From Xenopus tropicalis (Eukaryota; Chordata; Amphibia; Anura; Pipidae), in the NCBI RefSeq assembly GCF_000004195.4, contig NC_030677.2, forward strand, positions 41,417,142 to 41,481,141: a stretch of 64,000 bases of DNA. Direction: 5' to 3'. The translations under genes and the position numbers were made by a program. Positions 22,116 to 35,224 of the stretch are shown here, one piece after another (positions within the stretch are counted from its first letter, which is position 1; each line of letters starts with the position of its first letter). The notes under the pieces were generated by a model that saw only the letters and a program-made list of their open reading frames with translations, was not told the DNA's origin and did no database searches.

Positions 22116-24514
22116 ATCATAGAGCTTAAACGGGCAATTTTTGCCATCTATGTGTTTGTAGTGTGCCTGTAGGTCAATGTGTGTGTGTGTGGGGTGGTAC
22201 CATGTACGCTGCTGGGAATAAGCAAAACAATTAGGAGGAATAGGGGATACAATGATGTTAGATGGAGGGGATATATACAAGTTTTTAGAGAAAAGAAAAA
22301 TGTAAGACTGATCATTTAATAGTGTGTTAAACTGGTGAAACAGAAGAAAAAAATACTGCCTTTGCTTTGCCTGTGTTTTTTAATTAGACTTTGAAAGTAA
22401 TCATCCAGTATCCTTTTCATAAATCTTTCCATTAGTAGAAAGTAAAACGGTCTTTAACCTGACCAGAAAGCTGAACAGAGTTTTTCTAAATAACACAAAT
22501 CCTAGATTATTAAATATCTATCAGTAAATGTAATTATATGCTTGCTAATATACAAGTACCTCTTTCCTTAAAAAAACACTATTTCTTTATGTCACATAGA
22601 TGGACATTTTTGTAGATAATAATTGCAGAGCTAAATTATTCCTTAAATAAGGTTATTCTTTTAAACAAGATTCTAATAAATGAAATAGCAATGACTTGCA
22701 GATGATTAATGTTGTCAAGTTGCATCTGCAATCCCAAAGCAGACCCATATGGTAGCATCATAGCCACTACTATTCACATTTGTAACACACTCAGAGGGGC
22801 CCAATAAGCAAGTCAAAGGAAAATCCCATTGCTCCAGAAGAATGTATAAAATGGGCCATCTGTAGTTTACTACAGCCAAAACTACATTTGTCTTGTTGAT
22901 TTCTCTAGGCAGAGAAATTAAAGTTTCATAGTTAATAAAATGTAATTCATTTGCCAACATTTTGGGAATAATATTTCTCGAAAAGACCTTAACAGAAGGG
23001 TACTGCAGTCGTAACAAAAAAGTGTTTACTTGAACATGAAAGCAAAGATAAATGTGGTTTAAAAAAAAAAAATTAGTCTCCCTCAGAGCTCCCTTTATAC
23101 AAGGAGTAGAGTATTTCTTGGACCTCGTGGGTACTTTATGCTTCCTTTCTCAAAAAAATAAAAACACCCAGATTTTGCCTTCAGCCAGGGATTCTAGATA
23201 TAAACTCAGATCAGAGAAAGGGGCAGATTTATCAACATTCAGATTTTCATGGTTTTAGAGTTTTTAAAAAGTACTACTCATTTCCACAAAAAACACAAAT
23301 GTCTAGTCATTTATTAAAAGATCTGAATTGAAAAAGCACAAATAAAAAAAAGACCTGGAAAACACGTGAAAACCACAACTTTTTCATATTGTCGCACAAA
23401 TCAAAGGGCCAAAAAACCCTGGAAACACCTAAAACCATGAAGCAATCACATAGTGAGCCATGTCTAGATATGTTTTTTTCCTTTTTAAGAGATGCCCTGG
23501 TTAGCATTTGTAAAGTGATGTAATAAAGATATTTGCTTTCACATTTAGCCTATCAGCTATGCAGCAAGACCTATTGTTCCCTAGCAATGGCTCAGCAGAG
23601 GCAGATTGTCAGTCTATGGAGGAGCTACTTACATATAATTTTGTTTTTCAGATCTATTGTGCCATCTGCTTTATCACGCTGTTAAGATGCTCTATACAGG
23701 TACCTGTTAGTGATCATATAGAGTGTTCCCAATCGAAGTGCTCTGGTTTCATGTGCCCCCACTACTTAGAATTCCATACTATTTATTTCTCATTGATTTT
23801 GACAGAGTCTTGGGATTATAAATTCATGGGCGCAAAGTGAAACATTGTTTTCCTGCTCACTGCTTTAAGACTCACTCTGATGATCTCATACAATCTAGAA
23901 AGTGAATATATTATCAGCCCTAATGAGAAAATCAATATAATTTAATGCACCAACATGTACTTTTTAAAATAAAATGATTGCATTGCATATTGTTCACCTG
24001 GCACACAAAGAACAACATTTAAGCAAACAGAAAAGATTCCACACTGAGGTTACAAACACTGACTTGTATATTAATATGACTAATATATTGTGTAGTTTGG
24101 AACTAACAAGTACCTGGCTGTGTATTTATAAGTAAATATACAAACATTGCATTTATGTGTTCACAGTTCTACTCTACTCACAGTAGATTGAAAGGCCCAT
24201 TGTTTATAATTGCTGATAGGCGTATGTCAATACACAACCACCCACTTGAAGTATTTATTTGTTTACAGGAATGAAGTCCTTTTACGTTTGTTTCCTTTTA
24301 CTGAACCTATTTTGCAGCATACAATACAGATTAGTAGGAGTATAGATTCAGCTCAGTGTGTGGGTTGCAGCTCTCTTTCCCAGGTGAAAATAAGATGATA
24401 TTGTAATGCTTGAAAGTAGATTTACAGGAACTAAGAGTGCGGCAACGTTATCTGCTGAGCAAATCAGACCTTTAATAGCAGCTAATATTGAATGATATCG
24501 ATCGAAAAAAACAT
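22116..24514. other. No gene recognised
   Basis: A TG run at about 22178-22192. GGGGCAGATTTATCAACATT at 23220 resembles one edge of the palindromic family. Otherwise AT-rich. Confidence 0.45.
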
Positions 24515-24887
24515 TTAAAACTGTTGTTCATCTTTAAATTAACTTTTAGCATGACATAGACATTGATATTCTGAAATAATTTGCAACTGGTTTTCATTTT
24601 TGTGTCTTTTCAGTTATTTAGCTTCTTGTTCCACAGTTGTGCAGTTTAGAATTTCAGGAAATATCTGGTTGCTAAGGCATTACATACCTTGGCAAACAGG
24701 CAGTGGTTTAAATGAGAGACTGGAATGTGAATAGGTGAGGGACTAAACAGAAACATAAGGAATCAAAAGTAACAATAATAATAAAACAGTAAATCACAGA
24801 GCAGTAGTTATTGCTTGGTATAGAACATTCTATAACATACTAAAGGTTAAGTTAAAGATGAATGATTAAGATGAACCACCCCTTTAA
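24515..24887 (+). mobile_element. T2/Kolobok-type MITE with TTAA ends
   Basis: Starts TTAAAACTGTTGTTCATC and ends GATGAACCACCCCTTTAA. TTAA sits at both ends. Interior marks are TTAACTTTTAGCATGACATA and TTGCAACTGGTTTTCATTTT, a layout known from a very common Xenopus repeat. It carries no coding sequence. Confidence 0.75.
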
Positions 24888-25890
24888 TAATTAACAATTA
24901 AAGCCATTGGGAAAGCTCTGCATGAAGCTCCTTCCCCATTGCAGTGTCTGCTCCCTGTACAAGGTCAAAATGCATTGTATATGCAGATAAAGTATGCATG
25001 TGTATGCAGCCTAAAATACAAAATATTCTAAGGTTATTTTGCTACCCCTCACCTCAGGAAAGGGTCAAATTGTTTAAGCTGCCTTAATGCCCCAGGACAG
25101 AAACTACATACAACTATACATTTACAGAAAGTAGAGTCTTTACCCTTCACCTGTCCCTTATGAATACAGGGTCAAGGGAAGAAGTTGTGTGTGGGGATGG
25201 CAAAAGAAGTTGGGAAACATCAGAAATAGTTAGAAAAAAGTCAAATTATTCTCTTAGTAACTGATGTGGAAGTTTATTGAATATAGGAAAAGGTGTTTTG
25301 GATAGAATTTGTTATCGCTTATGGGCACATTTAAGTCATGACAATTTAGACACGAGATTTCCATCAAATACCTTCTGCAGATGGTGTATATGTGTGCAAT
25401 GACTTGTATTCCTAGCTAGGACAGTGGGAAAGGGACAGGCGAAGAGTGTAAAACAAGGTAATCAGAAATAGGGGAGTAGTCACTAATAAAGTCAGAAAAA
25501 ATCAGATATTTGGTAAAGACCTGATTTAGAAAGTGGCCTTCCTTATGGATTGATGTATTTGCAAACCGTTGGAGTTGAAAAAAGGAGGTTAGATGGAGTA
25601 AACATCAGGTAAAAGTATGATTGCAACTTTGTCAGCACAAAGGAAGAAAAAGGCAGGTTTCAAAATATGAGAGCAAAGTAGCATTGGGGTGGGTAAGGGA
25701 GATAGGATACAGAGATAGGGTGAAAGATTTGGGGTTGAATGAGAAGACTGACGTGATACGAATATGTTTGAAACAACAGTGAGCATAAAGGAGAATAATA
25801 TATAATAATAATATAATATTTTGTCCCTATGCAGAGGCCAAGTAGCTGACAACTTGGTTGGGAAGGGCCAGGGTATAGGTTTTAATGAAT
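24888..25890. other. No feature recognised
   Basis: Mixed AT-rich sequence with purine-rich patches. No repeat ends seen. Confidence 0.45.
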
Positions 25891-26060
25891 AACGCTGGCC
25901 ATACACAAAATCAACCTACTGTTTTAGGTGATGTCACTAAGGGACAGTTCTTGCCCAAGTGGGCCAAATCAAATGAATCCAATCACTTGGCCCATGGCTC
26001 AACAATTGGATCATCATGGAAACCTCTACTATACACAGTACTGCTGGAGACTTTGCAGGT
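25891..26060. mobile_element. GGCCATACAC-type MITE, diverged
   Basis: ACGCTGGCCATACACAAAAT starts the unit. CTCTACTATACACAGTAC and AGATTAAGGTG near the right look like the decayed partner end. Two CAATTGG and CACTTGGCCCA blocks suggest internal pairing. Boundaries are approximate. Confidence 0.4.
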
Positions 26061-26123
26061 CAGGTAGATTAAGGTGAGATGATTTAATACTCAGGACATT
26101 TTACTTCCTCTCCTATAAATGTA

Positions 26124-27074
26124 TTAAAAGGGATACTGTCATGAATTAATGGTATAGTTTTTATTTATAAATTACACTATTTGCAAAGAAAATAATTAAT
26201 TCTACCATTTAAAATGTTATTCTTGAACAAATTTATTTTTTTTTAGTTGTAATATTGGTGTGTAGGTGCATTTCAGTGCATTGTGCCTAAGTCTGAGCTT
26301 TGATAAGTAGTGATGAGCAAATTTTTTCGCCAGGCATGGATTTGCAGTGAATTTCCACATTTCGCTATTGGCGAATTGTTTCGCTAAACTTCCGTCAAAA
26401 TTTGCAGTGGAAAAATTTGCTGCACGTCAAATTGGACGCGGTCATGGCAAAAAAGGGTGCGGTCGTGTAAAAAATTACAGCGACAAGCAATAGATGCATG
26501 CGCCAAAGAAATAGACGCGGGCGACAAAATAGAAACAGGCGGCAAAAAAATTGCGCGACAAATTCGTTTTGCGAATTTTTTTGCTGTTTTGCAAGTTTTC
26601 TTGCAGTTTTTTATGGCGAAGCGAAAAGAGACAGATTCACTCATCACTATTCAGAAGGAGCCAGCGCTACACATTAGAACAGCTTTCAAGTAACCTATTG
26701 TTTCTCCTACTCCCATGTAACTGGAGGAGTCCCAAGCCTGACTTGGATTTCTTACTATTGAGTGCTATTCTGATACCTACTGGGAGCTATCTTGCTTCCT
26801 TCCCATTGTTCTGCTGATTGGCTGCTGGGAGGGGGGTGATATCACTCCAACTTGCAGCTCAGCAGTAAAGTGGGACTAAAGTTTATCAGAGCAAAGGTCG
26901 CATGGCTGTGGCACTTTGGGAAATGAAGAATATGGCTAGTCCATTGAGAAATTTCAAAATTAAAAAAAAAAAAAAAAAATCTGTTTGTGTTTTTGAAAAA
27001 CATATTTCAATGCAGGATTCTGCTGAAAAAGCTCTATTAACTGATGCGTTGTCTCCATGACACTATTCCTTTAA
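26124..27074 (+). mobile_element. T2/Kolobok-type MITE with a nested hAT
   Basis: Starts TTAAAAGGGATACTGTCATG and ends CATGACACTATTCCTTTAA. Related sequence in reverse orientation fills 46659-47209, sharing ACCATTTAAAATGTTATTCT and CCTACTCCCATGTAACTGGA. A hAT MITE at 26308-26649 interrupts it. There is a run of about 18 A at 26960. Confidence 0.8.
26308..26649 (+). mobile_element. hAT-like MITE, TAGTGATGAGC family, nested in a T2 element
   Basis: Ends TAGTGATGAGCAAATTTT and GACAGATTCACTCATCACTA. The flanks TTGATAAG (26300-26307) and TTCAGAAG (26650-26657) match 6 of 8. The host T2 copy at 46.7 kb lacks this insertion, so the hAT came later than the T2 copy. Confidence 0.8.
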
Positions 27075-27588
27075 CCATATCTCTAAATTTAAGTGTATAG
27101 TTAAAGAAACAAATACAAGACAGCTCATCACACTACTCCCTTTTATGATAATGCAATTTAATTTTTGAAACACAGTTTAACACTGTTATTTTTTGTCACA
27201 TTAGAGGTTCAAATGTTGTATATTCTTATTTGTAGAGGTTCAATAGCTAGGTGTCTCTGTATCAAAAAGCTTCCTTATCTCTTCCACTGTGACAGTAAAA
27301 CCAAATGCAGATTTCTTCAGGCAGCTGTACAGGAAATGTAAATCTCTCAGATAAAGGAATCTTTATCCTCCTATGTATCATAACAGAACATTTCTTTCAC
27401 TGTATATCTGCCATAATGCAACACTTTTTTTTGTTTGTTTTATACTTTAGAAGAGAAGTAGATATTAGCCATACATAAAGGATCAAGCTCAGTGTGGAAA
27501 GTGCTATTATGGGCACAATTCGGCACAAATCATCATGTGTTGTATCCAGAATGCAGCATTTCCCACCCTCCAAGTGTAAATGTGACCA
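27075..27588. other. No feature recognised
   Basis: AT-rich, nothing supported. Confidence 0.5.
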
Positions 27589-27591
27589 TTA

Positions 27592-27895
27592 GGGCTCTGG
27601 CACACAGGGAGATTAGTCGCCCGCGACAAAACTCCCTGTTCGCGGGCGACTAAACTCCCTGGATTGCCATCCCACTGGTGAAAATGTATATCGCCGGTGG
27701 GATGGCATACACGGCGGTGCAATTGCCTCCACCTCCAGAGGAAACTTGCGCAATTTCAGTGAAATCGTGCCGCTGCGTATGCCATCCCACCGGCGATTTA
27801 CATTTTCGCTGGTGGGATGGCAATCCAGGGAGATTAGTCGCCCGTGACACGGGAGATTTGTCGCGGCCGACTAATCTCCCCGTGTGCCAGAGCCC
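27592..27895. mobile_element. GGGCTCTGGCACAC-type MITE flanked by TTA
   Basis: Ends GGGCTCTGGCACACAGGGAG and CCCCGTGTGCCAGAGCCC, a long inverted pair. TTA precedes (27589-27591) and follows (27896-27898), a 3-bp duplication like PIF/Harbinger elements. Further pairs are GATTAGTCGCCC and GCCATCCCACYGGYGA-type blocks. The open frames with CHPTGD are read-through of these inverted blocks. Confidence 0.85.
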
Positions 27896-27898
27896 TTA

Positions 27899-29131
27899 GG
27901 AAGAGTTGTGTTCAATTTATGTCAAGTGCAGCAAAATGTCATTACGAGAACTTGGATTGTTAAAATATTTAACTGTGGATAACAAACAAAATGTATTATT
28001 ACATATATCTGAAATACTATTTGAAAGCATGAACTAAATCACCGAGTTTTTGTATTATTATTTTTTTTTGGAAGAAATCACATCATTATTTTACCTGAAA
28101 GCAATAGAGAAATGTGTGTGTGCTTCTGAAACTTAGAATTATATTTTATTTTTCATCCCACAAACCCAAAATCAAATCACCACTTTGTCATTCAGATTAG
28201 AAATAAATATTGCAGTCAAAAAGCATAAGGGACTTTAACACAAAGATTTCTAAACACAATTCATGAAATGGATGTTATTTGATGCTATGGATTACAGGCA
28301 GTTAAGAAACCAAAGTACGGTGGCATGCCCTGCTTTTTATGCAGCTCTTTCTTTTGGATATGCCATTTTCCTCATTATATTGGAAATGAAATATTTCTGG
28401 CTTTAGAATTGCCTTTTCATCCCCAGCCAGGCACAGAAATAATATTGTATACAAACCTCTACATTATACATGTAATTTCCCATTCTTAGTTTATACGTCC
28501 TGAAAGCCAGTAAAGAAGGGGCATGCCACTGATATCCAGGTAAAGCACTATAACTGATGGGCTGTAGCATCTGCCAGAAAAAGGTGGCTGCTGTCCCATT
28601 TACTTGTTTTCCAACACTGCATGTGTGGCAGTTTGGGTCATTTATCGGAGGCTTGGAAACATGACAACCCTCACACTGAAATGCAGGGCTTTTCAATATA
28701 TCTTTCTGTCACTTTCCATTACTAGGTACTTTGTTTAAATCATACTGTAAACTGATCTGACATACTACTCAGTTCATTGCCAAAAAATCATAGGAAGCTA
28801 AGAACCAGCTCACCAAAGGCTGTTTGGACTTATATTTTGAAATTCTTTTTGAAACCTCATTGTAAAGAAAGTGTTAAGAAAGCTATAGCATGTTAACTGA
28901 ATAATAGTAATTCATTAAAAAAATGGTGTTAGCTGTCATGAATTACTGGCTGATAATTCCAAGGTATCTCTGGCTACTGATAAAGAACTAAGTGATTGGC
29001 ATTATCTTTGTTAGTTTTTAAAGTGTGGGGTGAATAAAAAAAAAGAAAATTTGGTAACAATATTATTATTTTTGCAAGGTCAAAATGAAACATTTACATT
29101 TTTTAACATAATCAATTATTATGCAAACATT
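27899..29131. other. No feature recognised
   Basis: AT-rich; the 97-residue frame at 28403-28696 on the minus strand (with HTCSVGK and CEGCHVS) has several cysteines but no splice-flanked or domain pattern I know. Confidence 0.4.
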
Positions 29132-29225
29132 TTAAAGGGGTGTTTCACGTTTAAGTTAATTTGTGGTATATAATAATGACCTATTCCTATCAAGTTTCAA
29201 ATTATTACCTAAGAAAGGATTTCCT
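29132..29225 (+). mobile_element. T2-type MITE fragment, left end
   Basis: TTAAAGGGGTGTTTCACGTT followed by AAGTTAATTTGTGGTATAT matches the start of the 24515 family. The right half is not recognisable. Confidence 0.5.
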
Positions 29226-29942
29226 TCACTAGTTACCATTGTAAATCAGTACAACTATGTCCCACCTCATGATTAGCAATTACATCAACTATAAATCCTG
29301 CTTTTGCCATGTATGTACTAATTAAAACCTTTGACCTCTTATAGGCTCTGCATTTTCTTTGACAAATTTTTATCACCTGGGGCAGATTTCTTCATTTTTC
29401 AATCAATTAGCATTTTAAATAAAAGTGACACTTTCCATTGACTTCTCTGGCATCATCGGATAGATAGATTTTTATTTTGTATGCCTTTGATTTAATCAAT
29501 CACGGCAACAAAATCATGATCAAGATTTGTGGAAATCTCTTGCAACCATTGAATATTAATAAATCTGCTCTTATGTGTGGTGCATTATTATCACATATTT
29601 AAAAAGGGCCAATAGTGATAAGCGAACCTGTTTGCTTTGCTGAAAAATTAGCAAAACTTTGGAAAAAGTAGACGTCTTGCACAGACTCTTACATAGGTCT
29701 ATTACCTTGAGGTTACCATCAAGGCCTTACACAAACTCATCTGGTCCAAGTACCACTCTAAATGTGGGTCCTCTTCCCTGGGGGCCTCTCCCTAAGCACT
29801 GGAATTCAGACAATGCATAGGGACATCATACAGATTCTGGAGCTGCTTACCTTCCTGCCCTATTCCCCAAAGGCATTTTCCTTGCCTTTATTTGGGTGCC
29901 TTATCCCTGTCTCTCTTTACTTTAAACCTCTAGATTCCTGTA
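29226..29942. other. No gene recognised
   Basis: Holds only the hAT fragment at 29614. ACTCATCTGGTCCAAGTACC onward looks like unique sequence. Confidence 0.45.
29614..29665 (-). mobile_element. hAT-like MITE terminal fragment
   Basis: TAGTGATAAGCGAACCTG then TTTGCTGAAAAATTAGC. Only one end remains. Confidence 0.5.
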
Positions 29943-29950
29943 CTTCACTC

Positions 29951-30197
29951 CAAGCCGTCCGGGCGCCCTACGCAACCCGGCCGGCCACCTGGCCCGCCCC
30001 GCCCCCTCCGTTGGCGCACATGCGCAGTTCGGGGGGGGTGATGCCGTGGGTCATTGCCCCCGCCGCTGGTCATTAGCGGTGGGGGCAATGGCAAAGTAGA
30101 GGAACTAGTGGTAGGCAGCAGAGGCTTCTGCCTGGCGCCCCCCAATCATTGCGCCCTAGGCAGCTGCCTCTTCTGCCTACCCCTAGTTCCAGCCCTG
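29951..30197. mobile_element. CpG-rich hAT-like MITE with perfect 8-bp TSD
   Basis: Right end GGCAGAAGAGGCA-type block then CCCTAGTTCCAGCCCTG. The left end is CAAGCCGTCCGGGCGCCC. CTTCACTC lies at 29943-29950 and exactly again at 30198-30205. It is much GC-richer than its surroundings. Inner pairs include GTAGGCAGCAGAGGC with GCCTCTTCTGCCTAC. A relative starts at 17485. Confidence 0.85.
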
Positions 30198-30341
30198 CTT
30201 CACTCTGTTGCTTATAGCAAATTTGGTGTTACTTGGTCCTGCCTGCCTGTGGGCAATCCTTAGCACCTCCATGAATTGTCAGTGGAGTTAGTGTAACTAC
30301 TTTGACTATTCCTTCCACTAGTGGAAATACTTGAACTGTTA

Positions 30342-30631
30342 CAGTAGGGAACCCCAACATCTGAGCCACATGTAAAAAGTGTCGGTGAGCCACATAAGCA
30401 TAAAAAAGTTTTTTAGGGGTTGCCAAATAAGGATTGTAATTGGCTATTTGATAGCCCTATGTGAACCACAAGCCTGCTGGTGTCTCTACGTAGAGGAAAA
30501 CTCTATGCTTTTAAAACTTGCCTCCAAGCCAGAAATGTAAAAATGGCCACCAGCTTTGAGGCCACTGGGAGCAACATCAAAGGGGGTAGTGAGCAACATG
30601 TTGCTCATGAGGCATTGTTTGGGGATCCCTG
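30342..30631. mobile_element. CAGTGATCCCCAACC-type MITE, copy 2 (diverged)
   Basis: Left CAGTAGGGAACCCCAACATC and right TGTTTGGGGATCCCTG are inverted. GTGAGCAACATGTTGCTCAT near the right matches the 7241 copy in reverse. CAAGCCAGAAATG and CCACTGGGAGCAACATC are also shared. Confidence 0.65.
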
Positions 30632-33249
30632 TATTAATACAACAATTTTATCCTGAACAAGGCAATTAATGGCATATAGTACAATTTTCAATTGCAATCT
30701 GCAAAGCTTAAACTAACCAGGTGGCTGTCCATTTTGATGAAAAGTGATAACGATGGTAGGTACACAAGATATAGTATTCAATGTTTGCCCTATTACACAC
30801 ACTGTTGACCAATTATTGGTGCATATTAATTGACTGAAATATGGTACTCTTGAGAGATAAATATTTAAGGTAATGTTAAGGTGATAACTTTAGAGATTAT
30901 TACTTTCCTATAGCTGGATGCTCTATTAGTTTTCAATAGGCCATTAAAGGATTACCTTATAAACACAGAAATGATGATTAGGGTTCTGAGAAAAGTGGAC
31001 TTAAGATTACCATTTCCAACACCACACTGTAATAGAAGAAGGTGAAAGAAGTACATGGAAATATATGTACTTTCCTGGTATTTTGTGGAATACAGTCACA
31101 TATTATATGGATGGACTCTGGACTTAATAATTGACCTGCTATTAGATGCTGTAGGCTGGTGCTTATTTAGGACATCAGTCAAGGCTTATGACACTAATTT
31201 TATTCCTATGTCCTGTCATTTTCTGCTGCCCTTTAAAAAAGGGAATGAACCCCTAGCAATTGATCTTTCTTTGTGCAGCTTTTTTAAATAGAAATAAGCT
31301 TATTCTACCTTCTCACAAGAATTCCTAGTAGTCTACTACATTTTTTTGTGTCCAACTGCAGTGATCCTGGGCAAAAACTTGAGCACCCCTTGTTATTTTC
31401 ATTAAGGCGAGAACACACGCCCCCAGAGTATCTAGCCTATATGTTTTTTCTATAAAGTAATCTTAAGCCAGAACAATGTCACATGATCAAATGCAATGGT
31501 TTGCAGAGGATATTTTGAAATTTAAAGATCATTGTGTACTTGTAGTAATTGTATGAAATTATTATTGTATTAATAGGTTGTACCTCATGAGCAATAAAGG
31601 TCAAGTATAAATGTTATTTTTACTCATGCCAGATCATCTAACCAGTAAAGAAAACAAAACATTAAACCCTATATGGGACCCTTTAGACAGAGGACCATAT
31701 TTAAGACTCCTGAAATTTCAGTCTAATGGGCATTGTGTCCCACTGGCCTGGAGATAAAGGGATCCACTAAATGTTCAAACACATATTTTTCATTGCTGTT
31801 TACCAGATAAAATATGAAGCAGTTGTAATAACAGGGATCCTACAGATTTCTTATTAGAAACCCTCTTATTTTTGGGTAGGGGGAAGGGATGAATTTTCTC
31901 TATTCCACAAATTTCCAAATCATTTTGAAGAATAAAAGAAATCTCTCTATCTTCTGTGTCGCCTTAAGAAAAAGTATCCTTGTTGCTAAGCCTCTTTTTC
32001 AATCACTTTTAATAACTAGTTGAAAATCCAATTCGCCTTCTCTAGCAAAAAATTATTATTGAAAATCATGGTACCATACACATAAATAAAACCATTGCAA
32101 TTTTTATAGATACACCCCCAGGATATCTTTGCCTTCCTTTTTGCTAGGCAACACAAAATCTGACTGAACTGCAAACATTTTGGTAACCATAGGAACATTT
32201 CTATGACTTATATTTATATTTATTTATAGTTTACCCTGCCATATAGTTAACTTTACGTGGATGTTGCACAGTAAATGTGAATATGATTCTTAGGTTTGTA
32301 GACCAAAGTATGTGTTTGATTTGTCAAGCACTGAGCCAGCCTGTGGCAGAAGATAGATAATGTTCCACAATAAATCCTATGTCATGTCTTTAAACTGCAC
32401 AAAACACTTAAGCAGTTGGGAAATGTTATGGGCCTAAAGCATGCATACATCTGCAATGCCCATCTATCTGAATCTGGGGAATTAGTTGGTACTCGCAAAA
32501 GAGTTTTAAGAATAGACCTATGGAACTTCATTAAGGCAGTAATTGCAAAACCAAGAGGAGTCATGCAATTCATTTATCAACCAGTGACATACATAATGTG
32601 ACTCATTCAGGTCAGACTGTAAAAGTCAGAACTGTGCCCATCCATTTTACAATTCATTAATTTTTTAACCCTAATTTAGCAACTAAAGTTCAACAGTCCT
32701 TTCCAAAACGAAGAACAAGTACTTTTACAATTGTATGAAATAAATCCAGCTTAAAGGTGGGCTACATTTCAAAAAGTCTTAACTGAAAATACTGCTGCAT
32801 TCTTTCTTCCAGGTCTACTGAGGACACAGCGGGTCTGTTCTGGTTGAATTGATGGGGACACTTAGGAGTTTGTGCTTTATTCTATTAAGACCGCATGCTA
32901 AAGAAAAGAGACAGAGGGCGGTTATATAACCTGAAGTGCTGTACTACTACTGACAAAATAGAAAAACACTACTGGGCACATTTACTATCACAGCAGCACT
33001 GAACACAATTGTTGTGCATATTGACAGTATTCATTAAAGGTACTTGTTTGCAAAAATGCTCCTTGAACTTCCATGTGTTTGTGCCAAGTGGCCTCCCAGT
33101 CTCTACTGATGAACCATGCATAAGTACTTCCAAAACCAATTCTGCCAATTTGGATCACAGACCTGTTTTTGCAATTTTGCATTTTTTAACACATTGCATA
33201 CAGTTGGCTTGGGTGCAAATCTGCAGACAACCACAACTACACTGGAATA
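30632..33249. other. No gene recognised
   Basis: AT-rich intronic sequence. Small frames only. TTAAGGCGAGAACACACGC near 31405 may be one edge of a MITE with no partner. Confidence 0.45.
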
Positions 33250-33257
33250 ATGATGAA

Positions 33258-33527
33258 TAGTGATGGGCGAAATGGATTCGCGGCGAATTTCCGCATTTCG
33301 CCATTGGCGGATTGTTTCGCGAAACGGGTGAAAAAATTTACTGCGGAATAATTCGTCGCACGTCCAAAAATTGTCGCCGGGGTCAAAAAACAATAGTCAC
33401 GGGCATCAAAAGAATAGCCGCGCAACGAAATAATAGCCGCGGGCGACAATTTTTTTTGCCGCGCGACATTTTCGTCGTTTCGCGAATTTTTCGCCGAATC
33501 AAAGCGGAACAGATTCGCTCATCACTA
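33258..33527 (+). mobile_element. hAT-like MITE, TAGTGATGGGC family, complete
   Basis: Ends TAGTGATGGGCGAAATGG and ACAGATTCGCTCATCACTA. ATGATGAA flanks it at 33250-33257 and 33528-33535 with no mismatch. The CpG-rich interior has about three AATAGYCRCG units. Intact CpGs suggest a young copy. Confidence 0.92.
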
Positions 33528-33535
33528 ATGATGAA

Positions 33536-35224
33536 ACAATCCTCCATTGTGGATAAAAAGAACATGTCTAATTATGTATTACTAAAATAAAGATGTTTTA
33601 CATTTAGATGTTTTAATTATGCTATGTGACCCTGAATGACACACTCCTTTGTATTTGTAGTATTTGTATTTGAAGAAGACAGTAAAAGATACAGGGCACT
33701 CTTGGGATCTTTTACTGACTTATGTATGGAGTGAGTCCTGTTAATGCATTTGACACAGAAACAGGGGAACATTTTTCACCAGAGTATTCTTCACATCAAC
33801 AGAAAATGGTTTGCCACATTGTTCCAGATGCTAAAACAAAGACATCTGCAAGATATAAAAGTGCATTAACTATTGTTACCAATCACCATTTACTTCTGGT
33901 CTTCAGAAATTAGACTAATGAAAACAAATGCCTAATAATTATGGATTTTTATGGATTATTACATTTGTACTAGGTCCATTACGACATAGATTCCATCATT
34001 GGCATCAAAACCTTTATTGCTATAAACCTGTTATTACTCTGCCAAATGTTTGTCTAAGAGTTTTTAGCACAGGGTGCTACTGTCCCAGCTAGAATGCAAG
34101 CTTTATTCATAGGAAGAAATATATCAGTGTAGAAATTGTGAATTTCAATATCCAAAGATGAAACCTTCTTGATAAATTATCATCAACCCTACCTGCCAAA
34201 GTATAAGGTAAAGCTAGTTAGATGTTTAGCTCTCAAGTTATATTTACATACTGGATATTTCACATAGACTATGCCATGCGTCATGGCCCAAAGTGCAGGG
34301 GAAAAAGGGGTGAAAATTACTTCCCACTTTAGCCCCTTAAGCTTGATGGGTTTTTTTTTGGTACAGATGAAGCAAAATAGGTTGTAATGCAAACCACCAG
34401 TCTGGCAGGTTCCCTTACCTTTAGGTACTCCGACTGGGGGGTGGGGGATGAGCTCCAATTATATCTAATTCTGATATTAGTAGGTTTTGAGTTAGAAATG
34501 CAACAAACTTTTCTGGGACCCCAAAAAAGGCATCAATGAAGACTGGATTATTTGGGGCCTGCCTGTTTCCTGATTTTTTGCACCACATACAAGTGCAAAT
34601 AACATCTGCACCCAGCATTAATACATTACCACTTTTATTTTTAAATTAATTTACAACTTCACAGTTGTACCGTTATCTTATATTTTTAGGGCAAATAGAT
34701 TAGAGGAAAATCCAGATAAATGCGCCTAAATTGAGGTCCTCCGTTGCATGTAGAATGTAATAATCTTGGTTATCTTAGGTTAGTTATTGATACTGGGAAT
34801 AAGGACTCAACAAAAACAACATTTTTGCAACAGTCTTGCTATTAGTTGATCTGAAATGCATCGTGCAGGTTCACCATAAAAATGCTAATTACTAATTGTA
34901 ATTTATTACACTCATCTCCCTCTACACAAGCCCTGTACACTGCCAATAGGCTTTAAAAGCTGGAGAGAATGATTACTGCATTTCAATCAGTCTGACCTGT
35001 CTGACACTGTTTATATCAAGGATATTGTTTAAATCAGCTTATTTATTTATGTTATATATGCACACTCAGACTCAAACAGAAGCATAGCAAACTCTAAAGC
35101 ATACAGGAGAAAGTAAATCATTTATAACATAAATCTTTCAGATTCATAAAGAATGCTGTGCAGAGCTTAAAAGTAACTTGAAATGCATAATTAATCGTTT
35201 ATGCAAATCATTTTTCAATTGTAA
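33536..35224. other. No gene recognised
   Basis: A short tandem TTTGTATTTG at 33650-33672. Otherwise AT-rich sequence. Confidence 0.45.

Noticed and set aside
27507..27899. Frames with CHPTGD and RATNLP repeated
   Set aside because: They are forward and reverse readings of the inverted blocks of the MITE at 27592-27895.
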